64,000 bases of DNA from Toxorhynchites rutilus septentrionalis (Eukaryota > Arthropoda > Insecta > Diptera > Culicidae). How positions within the stretch are numbered: position 1 is the first letter of the stretch; each line of letters begins with the position of its first letter. The stretch spans positions 314,702,787 to 314,766,786 of the forward strand of contig NC_073745.1 in the NCBI RefSeq assembly GCF_029784135.1, given 5' to 3'. A model generated the notes under the pieces. The model searched no databases. It was not told where the DNA came from and was given only the letters and a program-made list of their open reading frames with translations. Below, piece by piece: positions 55,713 through 64,000 of this stretch. A program made the position numbers and the translations under genes.

Positions 55713-56181
55713 CAACATATCCTCATATCCCCTCCTTTTCCTGAAGAAAATATGTCACCCTTCTAAACTCGAGTTGACCGCGAGTAATCGGTTTCCTATA
55801 TTATTAACATTAGAATTAAGGAAAAATGTATATATACTAGTAACAATACAGTAAGGAGTTCGGCTCCTTTAAACCTATGTAACTGAGCCTGTAAAAATAA
55901 ACGATTTAAATAAAAAAAAAAAAAAAGTTCAATTGTCCCATGTTGATATTCCAGGCATAACAGTCCCACCATGAATTTTTAAACCCGTATCAAGCATGAT
56001 TGATTCAGTGAGGGGATCTCATCACATTTCATTGAACACATAGTACAGTGCTTATAAAAAACCCAGTGTATTGCTAAATTGAAATGTTTAAAGCTTTTGG
56101 TAGACAAATATGCGAGAAAACTTTGATTTCGTTTTCCTCAGTTGCTGATTTTGGAACATGGGACAACTATGCGTAGAACGG

Positions 56182-56794
56182 CAGACCATTTCCTTGAAGT
56201 TTATTTAGTAAGAAAACTGATTGAACTGCGAAAACTTGAAGTGCATTTTTTTGTCTATTGGGCGTTTTCCGGTCACTGCTTTCCAACGTAATAGTTGTTT
56301 TCTCGCGTAGTTTCTCATACTTTTCTCGACGGGGATGTAGTGGGACACTTTTACGGGAAACAACAAAATGAGTTGTCCAACAAGGTCAATTACAGTTTCC
56401 GGGAGATGATTTGCCTCACATATCGTTAGGGTAATGTCGGAACATTTTACCCATGAGTATTTCCTCTGGATGGCTTACCTAATCCATCCGAGGTATTTCT
56501 TTTCTGATGGCCTTTGATAACGATGAAGTATTGCAAGTATCAGTCCTGTTCACTTGTATTTTCATCCAAGCAAACCTAGCTACGGGCGCAATCCGCTCCT
56601 ATTTTCACAGCTGGAGCATCTTTTCCCTTCCTATTTGTGTATACCGTTCCATTGAATTTTGCCCATTTTATGACTCCCGCTTCCGCTATGCTGTCCGCCG
56701 AACACCATGCTTCCATTTCGTGGTCATGCCCCAATACGAATCAGAAGACATTCCGATTAAATTGAGTAGCACATGTTTCTTGAGTACGAACCTT
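56182..56794. other. Interval without a supported gene
   Basis: The open frame 56507-56833 (plus) has no domain and runs into the next repeat copy. No transposon end was recognised. Confidence 0.35.
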
Positions 56795-56987
56795 TGTTTC
56801 CATCGACATGTGTTCTCTTACACAGCCATCTAAACCAAGGGGCCTTACATTACATGGCGTTTGTTCAAATTCTTTACTTACACAGCAAATATATTGAATT
56901 CAATTGAATTCGAAAATTATTTCACTGAATTAATAATTTAATCAATAGAAACAAATGATTATTAAGCCAATGGTAGTCCCACGTAAA
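56795..56987 (+). mobile_element. Right-end fragment of the TTGACGTGGGACTA element
   Basis: Matches the final 200 bp of the copy at 38087-39502, including CAAATATATTGAATTC and the end TAGTCCCACGTAAA (56974-56987). Confidence 0.7.
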
Positions 56988-57039
56988 CCTCATCGGCTCG
57001 GACGGAAAAACTTGGGTCCATCGCCTATTAGCGCTGAGA

Positions 57040-57440
57040 TGCCACAGTATACCATGAAGACATTCATGCATGCCGGAACATTATGGCGTGGGGGAACATT
57101 AAATGCATGGAGGAACATTATCCACCAGTACAGGTGACAATCCCGTACCAGGAGATTGCCCCCCTGTACAGGGTGGGTAAGATCATGGATCAGTACCTCT
57201 ACGCCCATATCTTTAGGGATGTTATTATGCCATACGCATAGTGGGAGATGCCGCTGAAATGGCAGTTCATGCAGTAGCGATCCGATAATGATGGTTCCAG
57301 GATAACAAAATCTACGTCATGGAATGGTCAGCGCAGTCACCGGATCTGAATTCTATAGAGATCAACCTATGGGCGATCGTGGACAGGTCGGTATACGCTG
57401 TGGGAAGCTTGTTGGTACGCCATTCCAGTCACCATGTGCC
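57040..57440 (+). pseudogene. Tc1-type transposase C-terminal fossil
   Basis: In shifting frames the stretch shows the order of a Tc1 transposase C-terminal half: MDQYLYAHIF near 57185, a degraded second catalytic region near 57280, and MEWSAQSPDLN and INLWAIVDR-like motifs near 57315-57390. Several stops. Confidence 0.65.
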
Positions 57441-58009
57441 GTATGCGTTATGTCGTCATGCGTAACAAAGGTTACACGACAAAGTACAAACCCTACAAGC
57501 TTTTCACGGTATGAAGTTTCTTGTTCTAATTTTTTGTAACCATGAATTTTAAAACCGGTCTTAATTTTTGTCGTGTTATTCTAGTTGTTAAACATGCTTA
57601 AAACGCATTTTTAATGGATGACTATTGTTTTAACTACATATGTTATACATTTCTTCCAATAATGCAAATAAATTATTATAAATGGATTGAAGCACTGGAT
57701 TGGATTATATTTCTCAAAGTTTTGTCAATTTCTTTTTGACGTCGTCGACAACAACCGCTGCGGCACAAATTTTCACCTTCGTTTTTCACCGAAGAACGCA
57801 TACCCGGTAAAACAAATACCACCTTCATATCTGGCTTGAAATACGTTGCACTTTGACTTCATTTTAACCTGGATATAATGTTCGAATTCACAAAAAATAT
57901 TGATCGTTCGGAAAAAGTCACCAATAATAAATTCACGTTTTATCAGTCATCCTGCTAACAACCATATGCCAGTAGCGGTAGCGAGTGTAGTATCGTAACC
58001 GTTGGCAAT
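57441..58009. other. Interval without a supported gene
   Basis: AT-rich, short open frames only. It may hold upstream debris of the Ty3-type pol fragment that follows. Confidence 0.35.
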
Positions 58010-59003
58010 CAAGGATAACGTTTCGGGTAGGAAATTTGACGAATGCGTTGAATCCTATGTACACTGGGTTGCCTGAAATGCAATGCCGGTAGCTCTAAAC
58101 ATCACAGAAATTGAGCAAGCCGCGGAGTCGGACAAATCGATTCAATCTGTAGAAGATGGATTGGAACAAAATGTTTGGTCGGAAGATGCTAACCCGTATA
58201 AGATATTCGCTACGGAATTGTTCTTTGCCGGTAAGATCTTGCTACGAGGAACACGTATAGTCATACCAGAGGCCTTGAGACTACGGGTATTGGATCTGGC
58301 CCATGAGGGTCATCCTGGTATAACAATAATGAAACAGTGGTTACGCGCCAAGGTATGGTGGCCGAAGCTTGACACACAAGTCGAACGGTATGTCAAAAAC
58401 TGCCGAGGATGCATGCTGGTAGCAGCACATCCTGCACCTGAGCCGATTAAGCATAGAGAACTGCCATCAGGACCATGGCAGCACATAGCCATCGACTTCC
58501 TTGGACCACTTCTCTCGGGTCTGTTAATTATTGTTGACTATTTCAGCCGCTATATAATGATTGAAATTTTTACTAAGACAGCGGATTCTAGCGAGACAAT
58601 CAAACGGCTTGACCCGATTTTTGCGCGGTTTGGCTTCCCATTTTCGAAAACTTCAGATAACGGTCGTCAGTTTTCTAGTGGGGAATTCCAGAAATATTGT
58701 GATGGGCACGGTATCGAGCTAATCACCACAAGACCGTACTGGCCGCAGCAGAACGGTGAAGTAGAGCGGCAAAACCGATCTATCTTGAAAAGATTGACCA
58801 TTTGCCAAGCGACGAACGGTAACTGGATCGATGAACTGAACAAATACCTGTTAATGTATCGTTCTTCACCGCACTCGACCACGAAGAAGACCCCTTCGGA
58901 GATGTACCTAAAAAACGCGAATGTACTGAAAAAGTTTGAGGTAAAGAAAAATTCACAGGCACTCTCTTCCAGTAAAAATTATAAAAAAATCATTCGCTTT
59001 TGA
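58010..59003 (+). pseudogene. Ty3/mag-type integrase fragment
   Basis: From the ATG at 58083 a 306-aa frame reads as integrase: an HHCC zinc region (HEGHPG, NCRGCM), then the catalytic D (IAIDFLGP), D (SDNGRQF) and E (NGEVERQN), and a truncated end. The same frame continues upstream to about 58010 but is interrupted by TGA at 58074-58076, so the true polyprotein was longer and is broken. No gag, protease, reverse transcriptase or LTR is nearby. The integrase core is well preserved. It is most likely a fossil; domestication cannot be excluded from sequence alone. Confidence 0.8.
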
Positions 59004-59855
59004 TTACTTCGGATATTATTTTAAACTGTATCGGAATTTCCAAATAATTCTTTTGACGGAAGCTTTGATGATCTTGAAAAGGACGCGTTTGCGTGGTGGT
59101 TTTGAAGAAGCTGTTCAAGATGGGTGATTTTTGATTCATTATTGTTCTCGCGGGAGCAATTCACGAGATTTGTGCCTTTATTGCCAATGCACCTTGCGCA
59201 CTCAGTATTTCTCGCGTAAATTCTTCTCGTGCTATATACAGAGCGGCCCAAAACGATCATATTTTTTCCCCCGGCTTTCCCCCGTTATGTTATCCGCATA
59301 AAATCTAAAACTCGTACGTGGGATTCAATCATACACAGCCAATCTCTACATAACGGTATTAAAACTGACGCGGTAAGTTATGTTTAACTCTTTGTGGTCG
59401 TTTGTCTGCTCTCAACCACCACAGCAAGAAATCATGCTAATCTTAAATTTTATTCAACCAAGTATCAGTTTATGCTATTCCTAAATGAAGCCTGATGCCT
59501 AGTGAACCTGTTCACGAATCAATACGGCGCTCCAATGAGTAATAGTTAACGGTACTCAGTATCAAACAAAGTAGTATCAAATACACACAAGACAACGCAC
59601 AGTGCGTTGAATGCATAGAAATGTGGGACAAAAATCATAACAGCAGAATTTAGTCATCATTACACTTTGGAGTGATGGAAAAGATTGTTCATAATTCAGT
59701 ACTACTGTTTGCATAATTGTCTCATGTTAATTGAATAATCGCATAAGTGTCTTATGTAATCCGAATAATATTATGTAAATAAATCTTTGTTTGTTAAAAG
59801 AAAAAAGTGAAAAAATTACATTAAAACACTCTGTTAAGCCAATACATATATATAG
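59004..59855. other. Interval without a supported gene
   Basis: AT-rich with only short open frames; no repeat structure recognised. Confidence 0.45.
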
Positions 59856-60107
59856 TTAACACGTTGAGCCCAGCGTCGGCCGACGTTGAGCTTTTTGGTA
59901 GGAAACTGCTGACTGGCTGGGACTGACAGTAATAAAATAAAAATATATACGGTTTGTTTTCAGATATTTTACAAAATGTGACCACTTTCTAGTCGAAATT
60001 GCTCCCTATTTTTTATTTATACAATACGTGGCTTTGGGAACTGGGACCGACATTGATATTGTACAAACGCTCTTGATGCGCGAAAAAATCGGGGCTTAAC
60101 GTGTTAA
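59856..60107. mobile_element. TTAA-flanked MITE (piggyBac-like), 252 bp
   Basis: The unit starts TTAACACGTTGAGCCC and ends GGGCTTAACGTGTTAA; the 16-bp inverted ends differ at one base. TTAA at both borders is the target site of the piggyBac superfamily. No coding content. Confidence 0.7.
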
Positions 60108-60479
60108 AAAATAAAAAAAGGTTTATTTTCCACAATCTTGCATGTATCACTGCTTTTTAAACCACCATGATGAAAAGACGCCAAAAAATTAAATGCACCA
60201 GTCGCACCATGATTAAAAGACACAGAAAAAATAAATAGAGATTTCTTAGATTTTCGTTATTGTGACGCATACGAAATTGTATGTCAGAAGAAGCTACTAG
60301 GGTACAAGCGGCCTGTGGGCCGCAGGTTGGGTATAGCTGCTCTAAACTATTCTCTGTATGTTATTCCTGACAGAACATGGTAAGTTTGAACAAGAACTAC
60401 TGCCCCAAGGATTTATTTGAATATTGTGGTGCATTAAAAATCACTGCAAGTTCTTCTTCAATGCCAAACTCTAAAAGTT

Positions 60480-60992
60480 TAAGACTATGGGAAAAGCCTT
60501 GGGTTGTAGAGGGTTAATGTACGGAGGAATACGTTTTATCAAACACTCCTCTTCGTGCATTTTGGGATCCATAGATGTCACAAAAGCATGGGTTTGTCCG
60601 CATCTGCAAATACCTTGCTTTCTTCCGAATTTATCGGCATATATCGACCAGTTGATTTATAGAACTTTTGTCCGAGTAGCTGCCCATAACTCATCATCAT
60701 ATCTTCACGTACGTTCCGTCCTTTTGTACTTCGTAAAAATCTAATTGTACAACTTCCGGCAACCGCTTTTGGCCAATAGATAATATCTCAGTGTCTTGTT
60801 TGGTTGCTCAATGACCCGAAAAGATGTAAATTCTTGTCGCAGACAAATCATTCTGATGGTACTTTGGCTGGCATCGAGTTTCTTGGCGGTATCGTAATCC
60901 GACAGCCCTGGGTTGGCCCTAATCGTTCTCAACACCCTCAAATGTAGCTTCCAATCGATTGAGTCATTGCGCCTCTCGGTGAGATATACCAT
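60480..60992 (-). pseudogene. Tc1/mariner (IS630-type) transposase pseudogene
   Basis: On the minus strand an N-terminal helix-turn-helix (LRTIRANPGLSDYDTAKKLDASQSTIR) is followed, with frame changes, by TYVKMDYGQ-like, ICRCGQTHAFVTS and HEEECLIKRIPPY pieces. The order and motifs match the copy at 35334-36105. The C-terminal catalytic part is lost. Confidence 0.75.
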
Positions 60993-61913
60993 CAGAACTT
61001 CAGAACAGAATGGGATTTATTAAACTAAAAAAGGCACTTACCGTTGATTAGTGGGCATGATAAATCTCTTCACTAATTTAATGATCGATAATCCGACCTA
61101 GCATTTTTAAACGATTAAGCTTTGCCGAAATTTTATTTGCTCTATCTATGTCGATCTACCATCCCCTTTTATATCATCGGAACTCGGTCGAATTATCGAA
61201 GGAATCGTATGTATCGCCTAAAAATGTTCGGGAATGGATTCTAGGAAGAAATTGTTTCGATGACTTGCGGTCCTAGCATTTGCATGTACGTGTGTTCGCA
61301 ATGGCGTTGTGTTGTGTGTGCCTTTGTTTTTGTACCGTTTCATTTAGATTACAGAGTGGGACAGAGGAAATGATAAATAAAGCGCGGTAAAAAATAAAAA
61401 CAGATGAAATGATGTATACATTTATTACATTAAAATGGCCAAGACTATGACTCTCGATTTGTTCAGTAGCATCAAATAAATGCTCGCTAATTCTAATGTA
61501 CGATAAAATACTAATCACCAAAGATTGAATATAAGGAGTGGACTGTAAAACGCAGGAATATAAAACTTAGAATATTTTCAGCGTAAACTAAATAGAAAGA
61601 ATATATAAAAAATCGTAGGAAAATCGTATATCTTGCTCACTTAGCTCGATTAATCACCTAGTGTTAAAAATGATTTGCGTTCTCCGATATTACCGAACGA
61701 GTTTTGATTCGCATAAAAAGGAACCTAAGCCTAACTAATCTGTTTGAGGAAACCAATTTTGTCCGTTCAGTTTTGTTTTTTTTTGCTGCTGTTGCTGCTT
61801 ATCTAACTAAATAAAATTGCAATCGAGATTCGTCGTTTGCTAAAAACTCTAAAATAAAGTCGTCCCGACGAAAAGTGTTTGCTTCCCAATCACTATAAAG
61901 TAGACGGCTTAAT
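60993..61913 (-). other. Probable 3' UTR of the RGK gene, otherwise empty
   Basis: Lies directly after the stop codon of the minus-strand GTPase gene. On that strand AATAAATG is found near 61424 and could be a polyadenylation signal. No other gene is visible. Confidence 0.4.
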
Positions 61914-62832
61914 TTACAGTACGTGCAAGTTCTCACAGCTTTTGGACTTTGAATCGCGTGCCCAGACGCGTCCGAGCAGTCCCTTCACCTTCAGGCTGGC
62001 CGAGGTGCGGGAGCCACGATACTTGCGGGGACTACTGTGGGCACTGCCGGGCGGCGTTTCGGCAAAGCCAGCGGCAGTCGGCGTCGCCGACACCGGTGTG
62101 CTAGGATTGGTCCCACCGCCGATGCCGGACAGACAGATGGCGCCACCGAGGGGCGAGCAGGCACGTCGTTTGGACTTGCGGATCGAGCGCTTGCGGAAGA
62201 GGTCTCTGTTGGTTGAATGGAAAGAAGAATATAACGACTTAAACAGAAAACTCTGACATGTACACTAACCTGGATTTCTCCGGATTCTCCAGCTTCAGTC
62301 TAATTTGCGAGAGTAACCCGACTAGCAGTTCATCCACATTGTGATTGATTCCAACAGAGGTTTCGATAAACTTGCAGTCGTATTGTGTCGCCATTTGTTT
62401 ACCGTCTAAAAAAAATGCAGAATCAAAAAAGCTACTTGAATTCGCTGACAAAGATACCAAGATCTTCTCTGTACATACCGTCTGAAGTAACCATCCGGCT
62501 GCGGGCCAGATCTGCCTTGTTTGCCACCAAGATGACCGCCTTCTGGGCGATGTTTTCCGTCGTCCAAAGCACCTGGAGAATCTGTTCCGCTATCAGGAAG
62601 CTACTTCGATCCGACGAGGAGTATATCACACAGTAACCGTGGGGATCATACGTGGACATACAGTTTTCGGGCTGCATAAATGCATGTTGTGAATGGTCTT
62701 GTTAAATCATTGGAGTAAAGAAATGCAAAGGGAAGCCTACCGTCATTTCCATATAGCTGTGATCGATGAACGTCAGCTCGGATTCTTCGCCGCTGAGGAG
62801 CACGGAAACGGTTTTCTCACCAGAATCGTCAT
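61914..62832 (-). CDS. RGK-family (Rad/Gem/Kir) small GTPase, last four coding exons
   Basis: Exons in order: 62832-62741, 62671-62479, 62405-62270 and 62205-61914, with GT/AG introns of 64-73 bp and continuous phase; 713 nt are visible. The segment starts just after the G2 region (DDSGEKTVSVLLSGEESEL). It then has the RGK-type altered G3 (TFIDHSYMEM, no DxxG), G4 as ANKADLARS, G5 as ETSVGINHNV, a basic Ser/Pro-rich extension, and the hallmark C-terminal KSKSCENLHVL without a CAAX box. The family binds calmodulin and 14-3-3 and inhibits voltage-gated calcium channels through their beta subunit. The exon with the P-loop and the start codon is beyond the right edge. Closest insect relatives should be Rgk2/Rgk3; the paralogue was not fixed. 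Confidence 0.93.
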
Positions 62833-63068
62833 CTGGAAAAAATTTAAAGTAAAAGAGATGAAAATTTGTCACTAAATGAAATCAGTGAATTAGAATTAGT
62901 TCGTGGATTCCATAAAATGAAATAGGATATTTATATTGGTTTTAAAACTACTGGATTTTTTCTCAAACATTCATTTTTAAGGACTGTGAAATATTTTTCT
63001 AAGATTTAATAAAGGTTCTGATGCAATGTGCGAAGGTTACTATTTTGGTTTGGTCATTTTTTATAGGT
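62833..63068 (-). other. Intron of the RGK gene, no feature
   Basis: AT-rich, noncoding. It continues as the intron that also contains the repeats to the right edge. Confidence 0.5.
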
Positions 63069-63221
63069 ACCGTTTTGTCTCAAATTCCGAATACTTAAGC
63101 TTTGATGGACATTAAACAGTGTCGCATTACTCAAAATGGTACTCTTTCGCGAAATTAAATTGATTTTTGGATACAATAGAGCCTTCTTTTTCATTTGACT
63201 ACAATAAAATTTATTTACAAC
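63069..63221. repeat. Copy of the TCTCAAATTCCGAA repeat, end fragment
   Basis: It begins GTACCGTTTTGTCTCAAATTC, which matches the reverse complement of the right end of the copy at 13480-14298. It is cut by the SINE at 63236. Confidence 0.5.
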
Positions 63222-63235
63222 TACATATTCATGGT

Positions 63236-63723
63236 AGGGGGTCTCCGTAGCCACATTGGTTGCGCGTTCGCTTAGTAAGCGATCGATCGTGAGTTCAAAA
63301 CTCAGGGCCCTCATTGACCATCTTTGTGTTGTTACAGAATAGCTACGTCCACGCAACAATCATAGCGATGGAGATCGATCCACGGTCGAAATAAGATCGA
63401 TTCATCCATACAACTGCTCTGCTCTGCCAGACACATCGGGCTACTGTTCTATAAATAACTCAACAATGATCAAACAACTGTCTCCGCTGTCCGGTGGTCC
63501 AACTGGATAATGGAAGAACAGAAAGAATACCCTTACGCCTAAATGGCTACTGTGTGAATGTACCACCATATGTAATGGTATAGAAGGAATACTGGCGAAT
63601 GGCAACTGTGTAATGTGCTAATTATAGATATGATAACCATGTGACATGTACACGATTAAAATTCGGCTCTGTTACAGCTAAAATACTAATGAGCCTTAAA
63701 TAAATAAATGGGATAAAAAAAAA
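63236..63723 (+). mobile_element. tRNA-derived SINE with perfect target-site duplication
   Basis: The 488-bp unit is flanked by TACATATTCATGGT on both sides (63222-63235, 63724-63737). Its head is tRNA-like, with an A-box-like TAGCCACATTGGTTGCGCG and a B-box-like GTGAGTTCAAAACTC. It ends in AAATAAATAAATGGGAT and an A run. Length and structure fit the Feilai-type SINEs of Aedes. The exact family was not verified. Confidence 0.85.
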
Positions 63724-63744
63724 TACATATTCATGGTGAAAAAC

Positions 63745-64000
63745 TAAAAATATGTTTAATCACTTTTGTCTCAAATTCCGAACGCCATTTTTGTCACTGA
63801 CTCATATTCCGAACACTTTTGTCTCAAATTCCGAACAGCAAAAATGCATTTTTTTAAATCATATCTTTTGAACTACCGGACCGATTCATATGATCGATAT
63901 ATCAAATTAAAGTTATTTAGCTAGAAAAATGTTATTCTCGCTAAAAAATTGGATTTTTCTTTAGTAATTATTGATTGCACCAAGGGCGCTATAACGGTAT
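63745..64000. repeat. Copy of the TCTCAAATTCCGAAC repeat, cut by window end
   Basis: Close match to 13470-13760: the three TCTCAAATTCCGAAC/AC motifs, then GGACCGATTCATATGAT, ATATCAAATTAAA and CAAGGGCGCTATA occur in the same order. Confidence 0.8.

Larger units (their letters stand above)
49805..55924 (+). mobile_element. Full-length two-ORF LINE with RNase H
   Basis: The unit is bounded by a perfect 13-bp target-site duplication (AAGTTCAATTGTC at 49792-49804 and 55925-55937). It has a 5' UTR of about 490 bp, ORF1, ORF2 and a 3' UTR ending in AATAAACGATTTAAAT and a poly(A) run. Both ORFs are open, so it may be a recent and possibly competent insertion. The presence of RNase H after the RT points to the I/LOA/R1 group rather than Jockey. 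Antisense relatives lie at 26740-27120 and 29520-30015. Confidence 0.9.
49518..56181. mobile_element. Short TIR element split by a LINE insertion
   Basis: A perfect 27-bp inverted repeat (49518-49544, starting CCGTTCTACGCATAGTTG; 56155-56181) encloses only about 270 bp on the left and 245 bp on the right outside the LINE. Without the LINE it would be a MITE of roughly 530 bp. Confidence 0.75.

Noticed and set aside
56507..56833. 108-codon plus-strand frame
   Set aside because: It ends inside a repeat copy and shows no domain or credible initiation context.

Overview
The window looks like nuclear DNA of a culicine mosquito (Aedes-like). This is inference: introns are either about 60 bp or 8-10 kb, DNA transposon and MITE debris is dense, tRNA-derived SINEs and several non-LTR clades are present, and the three host genes have clear insect homologues. 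No species was confirmed by search. Nothing is bacterial and there is no CRISPR array.

Layout. 1-6505: 3' part of an errantivirus-like Ty3/gypsy element with gag (cut by the window edge), pol, env and a probable 3' LTR; all three frames are open. It sits inside the endonuclease domain of a decayed LINE (about 6507-8928), whose 3' tail abuts a mariner fossil (8930-9310, minus). 10882-12302: a five-exon secreted GH18 chitinase, 392 aa when spliced. 12400-19900: AT-rich DNA with foldback elements and MITEs. 19977-41497 (plus): VPS35, the retromer core subunit, seven coding exons giving 806 aa. Exon 1 contributes only the ATG, intron 1 is about 10.1 kb and intron 4 about 8.7 kb. These introns hold H2A and H2B pseudogenes, antisense LINE fragments, a hAT MITE, a Tc1-like pseudogene, two TIR families and a nested element with 94-bp tandem repeats. 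42268-49217: a pogo/Tigger pseudogene, MITEs and a hAT transposase pseudogene. 49805-55924: an apparently full-length, open two-ORF LINE with a perfect 13-bp target-site duplication, inserted into a short TIR element (49518-56181). 56800-61000: fossils of Tc1 and Ty3 elements and a TTAA-flanked MITE. 61914-62832 (minus): the last four coding exons of an RGK (Rad/Gem/Kir) GTPase; its P-loop exon lies beyond the window. 63236-63723: a SINE with a perfect 14-bp target-site duplication.

The host genes are unrelated jobs: chitin hydrolysis outside the cell, endosome-to-Golgi/plasma membrane sorting (VPS35), and a small GTPase whose family regulates calcium channels and cytoskeleton. Exon junctions were set by hand from GT/AG sites plus reading-frame continuity; VPS35 (2421 nt) and chitinase (1179 nt) both join in frame. 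The most notable signals are the intact-looking env-bearing retroelement with a shift-prone heptamer and an env splice acceptor, the recent LINE with coupled ORFs, the decayed histone genes in VPS35 intron 1, and the tandem-repeat-bearing TIR family present in four places.
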